Assembly: GCA_049652745.1 (NCBI GenBank)
Contig: JBASEY010000027.1
Location: 53,426-117,425, forward strand
Reading direction: 5' to 3'
Source: JBASEY01 sp049652745
GTDB taxonomy: Bacteria > CSSED10-310
DNA length: 64,000 nucleotides
Below are positions 35,663 through 44,069 of the stretch, one piece after another. The position numbers and the translations under genes are program-made. How positions within the stretch are numbered: position 1 is the stretch's first letter; the number at the start of each line of letters is the position of its first letter. Below the pieces are notes generated by a model. The model was given only the letters and a program-made list of their open reading frames with translations, made no database searches and was not told the origin of the DNA.

Positions 35663-37324
35663 TTAAACCCAGAATGCCTCTTTGAAAGAATCGATGAGAT
35701 CATTCTTGCCGGTACCGCGTAGGTATTCCTGCAGCAATGGCCGGATGAAATCATCCCAGACACGCTTTCTTACTTCAGCAACTGTAAGGCTGCTGGAATA
35801 CTTCAAGTCCATCAAATAGGCATGACCGATTTGGTAATCTTGGCCCAGTAATCGTTCCTCGGCTATCTTTTTGTTCAACTGTTTAAGGTTGTTCGCCAGA
35901 GGGGCCCAGTCTTCGCAGAACTTTTTCAGATGGCCTTCCAACAACTCTATATTCGGCGTCATTTCTTCCCAGTGGAATCTACGTCGGAGGGCAAAGTCAA
36001 AACTTTCCACGCTTCGGTCAATGGTATTCATCGTTCCAATCAGGTAGATATTTGACGGGATAAAGAACCGGTATCCTTGATCGGTTTTGAGCATACCGGT
36101 GTCTGCGTTATTCAAATTGGCATATTGGGTTTTGATAAGGCCATCTTTAATGCCTCGATATTCCAGACAATACATCAGCTCACCAAAAACACGAGACAAC
36201 TCAGCCCGGTTTATTTCATCAATGATAAAAAAGAACGGTGGTACAGCATCGGATACCAGCGTGGATGAGTCTGATATTTCAAAGATATGCTGCCAATGAT
36301 CACCTGATAACTTATCGAGGTCAAGCTCATCGATCGTAATTTCTTCCCATTCCTTGTTGATGCCTAGATTGAAAACATCAATTTCCCACTTCCCGGCTTT
36401 TCGGCAGAATTCTTTGAAAATACCGTTTTGCAACGTCAGTTGAGCTGTTCCATTTTCATCCAGAACCGGGCGCAAGCCTTCAATGAAGTCTTCATAACTG
36501 AAAGAAGGATGAAACTGGATCAGTTCTTTATGGTCTTCATATTTGAAAGCGCTGTTTGGAGCAAACTCTTCTTTCCAGATATCAAACAGCAGCGAGGTCT
36601 GTTGGCGAGCTTCGTATGTTTTTCCTGTTCCGGGAGCACCATATTTAACGATCTGCTTTTTTAGGCTGAATGGATTGGATATATTCTTGTAGAGCTCCCA
36701 AACAAACTGACTCAGATAAAACTCGTCCGTTTCTCTTTGCCCTTGTTCATTTGGTTGAAGTTCATCGTTGAACTCCGCTCGGATCTTCTCCATTAAGTAT
36801 TTGTTCATTAAATACCAATCTTCTTGATCCTCTTCTCCCGGATACTCCGGTATAATCCCCTCACGAATAAGCCATTTGAAGACATAATTAAACTTTTCGA
36901 AAACCACAGTAGTGGAAACGTCGAGCGTGCAGGCTGCCGCCACACGATTGACACGAACCGGTCTGTTACCCTTCCTTTGGGCAGACCACGCATCGCCAAA
37001 TTTCTGGTAGTTCTCTCTGTTGGGATCCAGTATGAATTCTTGTAACGCGGATATAAAATCTTCATTACTGATGAACTCCTCAAAGTAATCTTCTTTTAAT
37101 GTAGACTGGCCGCAAGAAGCAATCCCGTTTTCTCTTTCAAAAAGGAGCTTCCTCAGGAAACCCTTATCAGTTTCATGAGACAATCCCTCTCCTGTATTTT
37201 TGATGCGATCACGGATCTTATCGACCTCTTCGCAAAACGTTTTGTAGTCATCATGCCATCTTTTGACTTCGTGTTTCCGGTTTTCAATCAAATATTTGTA
37301 AAGATTTTTCAGTTTGCTACTCAT
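35663..37324 (-). CDS. mcrB: McrB-type AAA+ GTPase
   Basis: 553 residues. The N-terminal 230 residues (helical, FEKFNYVFKWLIREGIIPEY) would carry the DNA-recognition function, and no known modified-base domain is obvious. The C-terminal AAA+ motor has VKYGAPGTGKTYEARQQ (Walker A), FFIIDEINRAELSRVFGEL (Walker B) and LIGTMNTIDRSVESFDFALR (McrB signature MNTADRS, here MNTIDRS). Overlaps mrr by 4 nt with AGGAGG inside the end of mrr. Confidence 0.9.
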   Translation of the reverse strand: MSSKLKNLYKYLIENRKHEVKRWHDDYKTFCEEVDKIRDRIKNTGEGLSHETDKGFLRKLLFERENGIASCGQSTLKEDYFEEFISNEDFISALQEFILDPNRENYQKFGDAWSAQRKGNRPVRVNRVAAACTLDVSTTVVFEKFNYVFKWLIREGIIPEYPGEEDQEDWYLMNKYLMEKIRAEFNDELQPNEQGQRETDEFYLSQFVWELYKNISNPFSLKKQIVKYGAPGTGKTYEARQQTSLLFDIWKEEFAPNSAFKYEDHKELIQFHPSFSYEDFIEGLRPVLDENGTAQLTLQNGIFKEFCRKAGKWEIDVFNLGINKEWEEITIDELDLDKLSGDHWQHIFEISDSSTLVSDAVPPFFFIIDEINRAELSRVFGELMYCLEYRGIKDGLIKTQYANLNNADTGMLKTDQGYRFFIPSNIYLIGTMNTIDRSVESFDFALRRRFHWEEMTPNIELLEGHLKKFCEDWAPLANNLKQLNKKIAEERLLGQDYQIGHAYLMDLKYSSSLTVAEVRKRVWDDFIRPLLQEYLRGTGKNDLIDSFKEAFWV

Positions 37325-38394
37325 TTCAGCCTCCTATTTTCAATTTCGTTCGCTTTTTCAGCAATTGTAAACTCCTCATCGACCTCGAACAGATCAGGCG
37401 TGGAGCGGTGGACGCCGATGTCGTGTTCCATCAGGAGCATCACAAGTTGTTCCCCATTCATCAGGGCGATGGGGGTCTTGTCGGACTGGGCAGCTTCCTT
37501 GACGGCTCCGGGACTGAAGTCACTGGTGGTGATGATCAGACCTTGTTCGTGCGCCCCCAGGCTGCCGCGCACCTGCTGAACCACCGGGGACTGGATGTTG
37601 TTCTTGAGCTTCCACTTTTTGACCTGGACGGCCATCTTGATACGAACCACATCACCAACCACCAAGGTGCCCCTGACATCGATGCCGCCGTCGCCGCTGA
37701 GTTTGGTTACCTCGACCATCTCGAAACCCATCTCCGCCAGCAAATGTGAGATAAGTTCCTCGAACTCGCCGGGTTTCATGGCTAGCAGGCGCTCACGCAG
37801 GGCCTTCCGAACCTGGAGGTTGTGCTGCTCGATTTGGAATGCGAGACCGCGTTTCATCCATTGGCTCAAGCCGATATAGCCACGGCCGTGTTGGATAAAG
37901 CGAGAGCGCTCACCGCGCTTTCGCTGGCGTTTGATCTCGGTGATCACCTGAGCGTACATGGTGGCCTCTGGCGTTTTACCGCCCGTCATCAGCCAACCTT
38001 TTTCCAAGGCCTTCTCAGTAATCTCTTTGTAGTGCATCGGCTTCTTGGCGCCGAACTCCTCAAGCACCTTTTGAGCACAATCGGTGAAAGAAAATCCCGC
38101 GTTTGCAGCAGAAGGTTTTGGAGCCTCTTGAATGATCGCAGGAACCGGTGCAGCACCGCTCGGTATTTCAGCGGAATCCCGAAGCCCAAAGGTCTGAGGA
38201 CCTACCTTTACAAAAGGTGACTTATCCCCATTGCTCTTGATGTCGGAATAGAGCCGGGCGCTTACGGTGGCCGCCGGAGTTTTTCCGTCTGATTTCCAAA
38301 GGCCTTCAGCGATCATCTGACTTGCCAAATCTTTCGCATGCAAGGGCGACCCGGACTTTTTCAGAATTTGAATTGCCGCTGAAAGAACGCTCAT
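37321..38394 (-). CDS. Mrr-like restriction nuclease with two HARE-HTH domains
   Basis: 357 residues. Two tandem HARE-HTH (HB1/ASXL) domains: residues about 1-72 (LKKSGSPLHAKDLASQMIAE, SDGKTPAATVSARLYSDI) and about 98-175 (MHYKEITEKALEKGW, GGKTPEATMYAQVITEI). HARE-HTH domains are predicted to read DNA modification. They are followed by an Mrr catalytic domain: FEELISHLLAEMGFEMVEV, GDGGIDVRG and MAVQVKKWK (Asp and Q-x-K), then GLIITTSDFSPGAVKEA. Probably cuts DNA with modified bases. Overlaps both neighbours by 4 nt. Confidence 0.88.
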   Translation of the reverse strand: MSVLSAAIQILKKSGSPLHAKDLASQMIAEGLWKSDGKTPAATVSARLYSDIKSNGDKSPFVKVGPQTFGLRDSAEIPSGAAPVPAIIQEAPKPSAANAGFSFTDCAQKVLEEFGAKKPMHYKEITEKALEKGWLMTGGKTPEATMYAQVITEIKRQRKRGERSRFIQHGRGYIGLSQWMKRGLAFQIEQHNLQVRKALRERLLAMKPGEFEELISHLLAEMGFEMVEVTKLSGDGGIDVRGTLVVGDVVRIKMAVQVKKWKLKNNIQSPVVQQVRGSLGAHEQGLIITTSDFSPGAVKEAAQSDKTPIALMNGEQLVMLLMEHDIGVHRSTPDLFEVDEEFTIAEKANEIENRRLK

Positions 38395-40337
38395 GATTCC
38401 CCTTCAATCCACTCAAGGGGAACGAGCTTTTGCTTCCCATCCCACCAGTTTTCACGGACCAACGCCTGATACCAATCCTCCCTGATATCTGCGTGCTCGG
38501 TGACGATCACCTGAAAATTCTTGGTCTCCTCGACAATCAACTTGAACATACGGATTACCGATTGCCGGTCTGGGTTCGTTGCTTCGGTCTGCTCGCGAAC
38601 TGTTTCGGCCGAGGTATCAGGCGGGAAATACGCTTGAGATGGCTGGTCAAAAAACAAAAACTGCGGTACTGGTCGCTGTTTCTTTAAGAACCAGTTGTGC
38701 AGAGCCAAATGGGTCACGAGATGGAGGCCAACCCAGGTTTCTCCGCTGCCCATTTTGGGCATGGGTATCGCTCCGTCGTCAGCATGGTCTGCGACGATGG
38801 TTAACTTTTTGAGATCCAAGCGCATCGGAGAGTCCGAGTGCTCAATCTCAAGTTTTCTTGCCAATGAAGTTATCTGAGCAGAAACAAGAGAGAGGATGGA
38901 GTCTAAGCGCCCGGTGAGGGCCTCATCGTCAAGCACGGCTTCTATGGCACGGATTTGCTCAGCCAGTTTTTCTACTTCTAACTTGTCATCCGAGTCATCG
39001 AAATCATTTACAGGCATATTCTCCGAGTAAAGACTGAGTCGGCCTTTTATCATTGCGCGTCTGGAATTGAAGTCCCGCAAGCCAGAGATGTGCTGGTTCG
39101 TAGTCTGAAGGGAAATGATTGACGTCTTGACTTCATTGAGCTGCCTTTTGATTTCCCCCAACTGGTCCTCGGCCCTGGCTATCATTGCATCTAAATGTGG
39201 GGTATCGTTGGTGACTGCCGCGAGCTGGGAATCGATATCGGTCAACGACGCTCGAATGGCTTCTGCTGACGGAACTGCTCTGGGCAACGTTGATGAACAA
39301 AGAGGACAGGTATTCGGATCACCTGTGTGACCAAAGATGTTGATTGATTCCAGTCGTGACTTTTGCTCTCCCATCTCAGAGCCGAACCCATTTGATGAGC
39401 GTTTTAGATCTTTTAGTGAATTGAGTTCTAAGGTGGCAATCCTGTAAGCCTCCCTGATCCGTTGTTGGCGATCCAGAAGGTCATTTAGGACATCGACATT
39501 AGGTTCCGCCAGATCGCTATCGATATTCTTAGCGAGTGCTTCCTCGATCAGTTGTCGTACATTGTTCCATGAAGATTGAAGAGGCTCGTCAGCAGCAATC
39601 AAGTCTACGCTCTTAGCCTCATTCAGGAGAGCAAAAGCGCGTTCGAAATTCTGCCCCTTCAGCCTGTTGCGTTCGGCAATTCTTGACTCCACTTGATTCA
39701 GCTTATGGTTCAGCCTCCGTAGTTCTTCCTTGTTCTGGATGAACTCCTCCGTGATAGCGCCGAGAAAGTAAGGGAGATAGTCTTTAATGCATTGAGGGAT
39801 GAAAGGCTCCCCCTGGCGATGGAACAGAAATTTCTGATCACCAATTTCGCTTTGTTCTTGAAAGCAATAAAAAAGAGCCTTGCCGATATCCGCAGCGCCA
39901 GTTTTGCGAGTCTGGCCAGCCTTAGGCTCGTGAATGTATTCTCCAATCCCCAAGACCTGATTAAGTATTGACGCAAGCGTTTCTAAATTTGCATTTTTAG
40001 TCAGACTGGATACTTGGGGAAAACTAAGGGAGGTTCCACGCTCGATGTAGATGTCTTCAGAGGATTCTTTACCAGGCTTTGGATTGCGCCTGGCGATAAA
40101 GACTTCCCCCGAAGAGGTTTGGAGTTTTACTGCGTACCACTCAACATGCTTACGAATGACGCCAGCAGGAACATTGCATTCTCTCCGACCCAGGCAGTAA
40201 TCAACGATGTGAATAAGAGCCGATTTGCCCGTTTTAGATTGACCGGTGATGACATTGACAGCATCTGGTTTAAGTTCAATGGAACGGATTTGGCCGTTCG
40301 CCCCATATACAAGAATGTTAAGAATCTGAAATTTCAA
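38391..40337 (-). CDS. DUF3732 SMC-like ATPase of an ABC three-component system
   Basis: About 648 residues. Walker A ITGQSKTGKSALIHIVDYCL near residue 35, a long coiled coil interrupted by a zinc-hook-like NTCPLCSSTLPRA, and the C-terminal ABC half with MGSGETWVGLHLVTHLALH and FLFFDQPSQAYFPP (Walker B with the DUF3732 QPSQ signature). The TTG at 40337 is chosen: GGGAG lies upstream, it overlaps the stop of the middle-component gene as TTGA, and the conserved start (K)FQILNILVYG follows. A longer frame to 40424 would overlap by 91 nt. Confidence 0.88.
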   Translation of the reverse strand: MKFQILNILVYGANGQIRSIELKPDAVNVITGQSKTGKSALIHIVDYCLGRRECNVPAGVIRKHVEWYAVKLQTSSGEVFIARRNPKPGKESSEDIYIERGTSLSFPQVSSLTKNANLETLASILNQVLGIGEYIHEPKAGQTRKTGAADIGKALFYCFQEQSEIGDQKFLFHRQGEPFIPQCIKDYLPYFLGAITEEFIQNKEELRRLNHKLNQVESRIAERNRLKGQNFERAFALLNEAKSVDLIAADEPLQSSWNNVRQLIEEALAKNIDSDLAEPNVDVLNDLLDRQQRIREAYRIATLELNSLKDLKRSSNGFGSEMGEQKSRLESINIFGHTGDPNTCPLCSSTLPRAVPSAEAIRASLTDIDSQLAAVTNDTPHLDAMIARAEDQLGEIKRQLNEVKTSIISLQTTNQHISGLRDFNSRRAMIKGRLSLYSENMPVNDFDDSDDKLEVEKLAEQIRAIEAVLDDEALTGRLDSILSLVSAQITSLARKLEIEHSDSPMRLDLKKLTIVADHADDGAIPMPKMGSGETWVGLHLVTHLALHNWFLKKQRPVPQFLFFDQPSQAYFPPDTSAETVREQTEATNPDRQSVIRMFKLIVEETKNFQVIVTEHADIREDWYQALVRENWWDGKQKLVPLEWIEGES

Positions 40338-40828
40338 GGTTTTACTCCCAGTAGTGCCATTGCAGTCTTGAAGTCGCCGACCATGGAAAACCACTTTCCG
40401 CACATCACAGCAGCGCGGACACACTCATTGACCTCCTGGGTCGCATTAGGAAAGGACTTCGGCGCTGGGGTTGTGGTCTTGAGCAGTCCTGATTTTGTGA
40501 CACAGATGCTATTGTGTTGCATGGCAAAGGCCAGTGCTTCCTTGACGTAGGGAGCCATGTTCTTTGCGCGTTCTGCAAAGCCTACTTTGGCTATTACGGT
40601 ATCTGCATTGGTGATCCAGGCGGAAAATGCCGTGCGAGATGATCGTGGGAATGCCTGTCTTGTTGGCTTGTGCAGAACCAGGGGCAACATCACGAAGGGA
40701 AAAGCATACGGCACCCCCTCATTGACGTTTTGTGTATATGCATCCAAGCCGATTGCCATAAGAAACCCGCAAAATGCCGGGTTCAAAAGTGCTGCTATCT
40801 CTGTAGGTCTGTTCGCCCATTCCTTCAT
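40334..40828 (-). CDS. ABC three-component system middle component
   Basis: 164 residues. Pattern of this family: NRPTEIAALLNPAFCGFLM at the start, FPFVMLPLVLHKPTRQAFP in the middle, and LLKTTTPAPKSFPNATQEVN later. These small proteins link the nuclease-type first gene to the SMC-like ATPase in ABC-3C conflict systems described by comparative genomics. Couples by ATGA to the preceding gene and by TTGA to the next. GGAGG lies upstream. Confidence 0.85.
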   Translation of the reverse strand: MKEWANRPTEIAALLNPAFCGFLMAIGLDAYTQNVNEGVPYAFPFVMLPLVLHKPTRQAFPRSSRTAFSAWITNADTVIAKVGFAERAKNMAPYVKEALAFAMQHNSICVTKSGLLKTTTPAPKSFPNATQEVNECVRAAVMCGKWFSMVGDFKTAMALLGVKP

Positions 40829-42078
40829 AGATTATCCTCCGCAGATTGAGCAACCAGGCGCGACTGGAATTCAGGATGCCAGCCAACCCGCAGGCTGTTC
40901 GCGAGCATCTGATACGTGCCTCTGGTTATAAAGACTTCATGGCATGAAGGACGAATTGGAATGTTAGCCTCCGCTTCCACCCAATGAAAAACTTTTTTCC
41001 CTGCAGCTATTTGATCATCAGATGTCGAATCTACAGGCAGGGAATCCTTTGCTTGGTCGAATCGGATCGCCCATTCTTCGATAAGGATGTCGTCATATTG
41101 CTCCAAATCATTATCAATAAGGAGCGATTCCCTGACCCATCGTGATCGCTGCTCTGCCGCCTTGAAGAAATTTTTAGCTGCTCTCTGAATGCGGTTTTCG
41201 GACAGAGCAATTAGTCGAAGCTGCTTTGCGAACACCAAATTCACAAATGGAGTAACATCCGGGTCCGCTGATTGGATCTCGGGATGTATCGGTAAGGAGT
41301 CTGATTTGAACTGCTCTCTTAGAGAATCAAGCTGGGCGTCTATTTCCGAGCCGGTTATCTTGAGGATCTTATGCTTCTTGCGCTTGAGGCTATCGGAATC
41401 GATTTCTTTGTCGGCAATGTCCGTTATTTCGCTGCCATCAATCCCAGCTACGACCCGCTGGAGCCACCAGCCTTCCAGATACTTGAGAAATTGATCCGCA
41501 TATTGCCTCTCACAATGTCCCCAAAGCTCCTCAATTAGATGGGCCTGGAGATCCTTGCTTAAAGGGGAGTTATCCAGGATATAAACCCGCGCCAGAAGAG
41601 TCCTCCGTTGTTGCGGCGTGAGCGAATTGAACTTCTGATACCCTTCCTTGTTCGATTCGTTCGACGACGTTTGGCTCGTCTGCAACAGTAGCGCCTCAGC
41701 TTCGGCAATATTCCTTTCTTCGATGCGCAAGTGACGTGCAGCAGAATTTTCGGCTGACTCTTCTGTCGTCACCAGGCAGAGAATAGAATTTTCCTCAGCC
41801 AGTCCTCCGGAAAACAGATCGCACCAGATCCTGATAGTTTTCCAAAGATCGGGGCTCGCATTGGTGAGACTGGCCTTCCGGGTGATGTGATGTTTAACCT
41901 GGATGATTTCGGTGGGGCTGCCGTCCTTTTCGAACACAACGTCGTCGAGAGTTTCGATTGCAACAACAATATCCGGATCAGACTTCAAACGTTTTAGAGA
42001 TTCCAACAATGCAAGACGACACTGGTAGATATACCCGAGCAAAGATGGCGTCGCCGAATATTGTGATCTGTGTTCCAT
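40825..42078 (-). CDS. ABC-3C effector with Cap4/DUF4297-like nuclease domain
   Basis: About 417 residues. The N-terminal PD-(D/E)xK-type domain has GYIYQCRLALLESL, VAIETLDDVVFE and EIIQVKHH (Glu, Asp and Q-x-K), matching the Cap4/DUF4297 double-strand nuclease pattern. The rest is a C-terminal ABC-3C domain of mixed helices (LVFAKQLRLIALSENRIQRA), likely to bind the middle component. The ATG at 42078 is preferred because GGAGG lies 5 nt upstream; an ATG four codons earlier is possible. Predicted to cut DNA once the SMC-like ATPase detects an invader; that role is inference. Confidence 0.75.
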   Translation of the reverse strand: MEHRSQYSATPSLLGYIYQCRLALLESLKRLKSDPDIVVAIETLDDVVFEKDGSPTEIIQVKHHITRKASLTNASPDLWKTIRIWCDLFSGGLAEENSILCLVTTEESAENSAARHLRIEERNIAEAEALLLQTSQTSSNESNKEGYQKFNSLTPQQRRTLLARVYILDNSPLSKDLQAHLIEELWGHCERQYADQFLKYLEGWWLQRVVAGIDGSEITDIADKEIDSDSLKRKKHKILKITGSEIDAQLDSLREQFKSDSLPIHPEIQSADPDVTPFVNLVFAKQLRLIALSENRIQRAAKNFFKAAEQRSRWVRESLLIDNDLEQYDDILIEEWAIRFDQAKDSLPVDSTSDDQIAAGKKVFHWVEAEANIPIRPSCHEVFITRGTYQMLANSLRVGWHPEFQSRLVAQSAEDNL

Positions 42079-42095
42079 GTCAGCCTCCATTTTCC

Positions 42096-44069
42096 CTACA
42101 GCTTGAAGCTTTTTGAGAGGACCTTGCCTTCGATAGAAAATCTCAGTTCGCCATCTGCCTCAATGAACGCCACAGATTTGCCTGCGTATCTTCGGTAAAG
42201 CTGGAATGTTCGCCCCTTGTAGGTGACGCTGCCATCATCCTCCACAAGGACGCTATCGCCCGGTGGCGACGTGGAAACAGGACTCGTCAGCGGGCATGTG
42301 TCGTTGAACGAAGGGCCTAGGCTCGTACTCTTCTTTTCAGAGAGCAACGTCATCAGACCGCTGGGTTCGTGGCCTTTGCTAACCTTGGAGCTTGGAGTTG
42401 CTTCTGCATACTCGGCAAGCTGCCTTTGGGCTTCCTGAAGGCGGCGATTGAATCCATCTGGGTCACACAGGATGGATATCCAAAGTCGTGCTTTCTCGGA
42501 ATTGATGTCGTGATCTAGAATCTTTTCGAGCAGGTTGCATGCTTGCCCGATAGCGTCTTTGGCATCGTTCCAAAGCGATTGGATTTCTTCCTGCTCGTCG
42601 GACTTGATGGCCTCCTCGAAATCCTCGAGGACAATGTCTGTATTCAGTGAGCCTTCATAGGGATCTAATCCCTTGACTTTATAGCGGTGAAGCTGTTCCG
42701 GACTCATCGTGCAGTGATAGGTCAGCAGCCAGCGTTCCTTGATGAAATGGACATCGCCTTCCTTGTTCAGGAGCATGAACTCGCCTGTCTTGGGTCGTGC
42801 AAGCTTCTGCGCCAAGTCGGAAGGTGAAAATTCCGCGTCGGCCAAACCCTCACGAACCTTATCCCGATCTCTTTTTGTCTGCAGCTTGCCTACGATCCAG
42901 GTAGCGCAGTTCGAAAGGCCCTTATAGTCAATATCCCCGGGGTTTTGTGTTGCCAAAATGCAGCCGACACCAAAGGCGCGTCCTTGCTTGACCAGGATAT
43001 TCAGTGCAGGTTTGCAGGTAGATGTATAGGGATAAGTGGGATAGAAAGCCGACTTTCCGCCACCGCCGCCGATCTCATCAAGAAAGAACAACAGGCGTGG
43101 CCTGTTTCCACCAGGGGCGCTACCTTGTTTTCGCATCCAGGCGTTGATCGCAAAGGCAATTTGGGCGATAACAAAGCTCTGATCCTCAAAATCAGTGATG
43201 TGAGCGAGGCCGATAACACTGATCTGGGTCTTGCCGTCGACACGGTTGGCCCCCACCAGCTTGTTGATGTTCATCTCTTCACCCCGGACCCAGTTGGCGG
43301 CCGCGCCAACGAGTTGGCCGTTCACCGCCTGGGCAAGCTTTTGTCGCCGGTTCTCGGGGATATGGTCATCGATCCCCAGCACACCAATGGTGGCAAAGGG
43401 TGGTTCCAGAATCATGGATACCAATTGTCCAAGACCTGTCACGCCGGTTAGATCAACCCCCGTGCGCCAAGCGTGCTCGATGAGAGCGGTGACAAAATCC
43501 GTTTCCCGGTCCCGCTGTCCCGAGGGTATCACCCGGCGCACCAGCGCTTCCGCCATGCTGGTCACCATGACCGAAGCCGTATCCGGGTCTTCTTCAAACA
43601 GCTTATTGATGTCCGGAGGCGGGGAAGAAATGAGCGGAATGGATACCCGGCGGCCGAGTTCGCTGCGGGGGGTGAAAATTTCAACGGCTACCTGGTTGGA
43701 AAACTCCCGCACGTTGGTTTCGGTAAGCCCCCAATCCCATAACCGTTTCCGGAAGGTGTTGGCCTCAGCCAGGGCGGCGCGACCAAGCGTAGATTTGTCT
43801 TCAACCTCGATCCATGGCGCAACGGCCGGTGCTTCCAGTTCTCCGAAAGCAAGCACCAAAGAAGACAAATCGCCCTTGAGATCTACGATAATCGAGGGAA
43901 CCCCCTTGAGAGCTGCTTCCTCAATGATGGCTTTACCCATTACCGTCTTGCCGGAGCCTGAGCCACCACAAATAAAGGTATGTGTAATCAGATCGCTCAG
44001 CTTGTGGCGGTACAACTCTCCCGGCATCCCATTGGGATCGAGATGTTTTCCTATATAAAGTTCGCTCAC
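42096..44069 (-). CDS. HerA-like (DUF853/VirB4-type) ATPase
   Basis: 657 residues. Walker A THTFICGGSGSGKTVMGKAI near residue 36, Walker B RPRLLFFLDEIGGGGG near 330, a sensor QGRAFGVGCILATQNPGDID and the arginine-finger region. This is the FtsK-HerA superfamily, hexameric DNA translocases. The GTG start overlaps the HsdM stop (GTGA). In canonical BREX the place next to PglX and PglZ is held by a Lhr- or Snf2-type helicase, so this translocase may fill that role. It has no N-terminal HAS-barrel visible beyond the first 30 residues. Confidence 0.8.
   Translation of the reverse strand: MSELYIGKHLDPNGMPGELYRHKLSDLITHTFICGGSGSGKTVMGKAIIEEAALKGVPSIIVDLKGDLSSLVLAFGELEAPAVAPWIEVEDKSTLGRAALAEANTFRKRLWDWGLTETNVREFSNQVAVEIFTPRSELGRRVSIPLISSPPPDINKLFEEDPDTASVMVTSMAEALVRRVIPSGQRDRETDFVTALIEHAWRTGVDLTGVTGLGQLVSMILEPPFATIGVLGIDDHIPENRRQKLAQAVNGQLVGAAANWVRGEEMNINKLVGANRVDGKTQISVIGLAHITDFEDQSFVIAQIAFAINAWMRKQGSAPGGNRPRLLFFLDEIGGGGGKSAFYPTYPYTSTCKPALNILVKQGRAFGVGCILATQNPGDIDYKGLSNCATWIVGKLQTKRDRDKVREGLADAEFSPSDLAQKLARPKTGEFMLLNKEGDVHFIKERWLLTYHCTMSPEQLHRYKVKGLDPYEGSLNTDIVLEDFEEAIKSDEQEEIQSLWNDAKDAIGQACNLLEKILDHDINSEKARLWISILCDPDGFNRRLQEAQRQLAEYAEATPSSKVSKGHEPSGLMTLLSEKKSTSLGPSFNDTCPLTSPVSTSPPGDSVLVEDDGSVTYKGRTFQLYRRYAGKSVAFIEADGELRFSIEGKVLSKSFKL

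Noticed and set aside
43231..44058. 275-residue plus-strand ORF opposite the HerA-like gene
   Set aside because: Antisense shadow of the Walker-A region; composition is Ser/Thr/Arg rich as expected for antisense frames.
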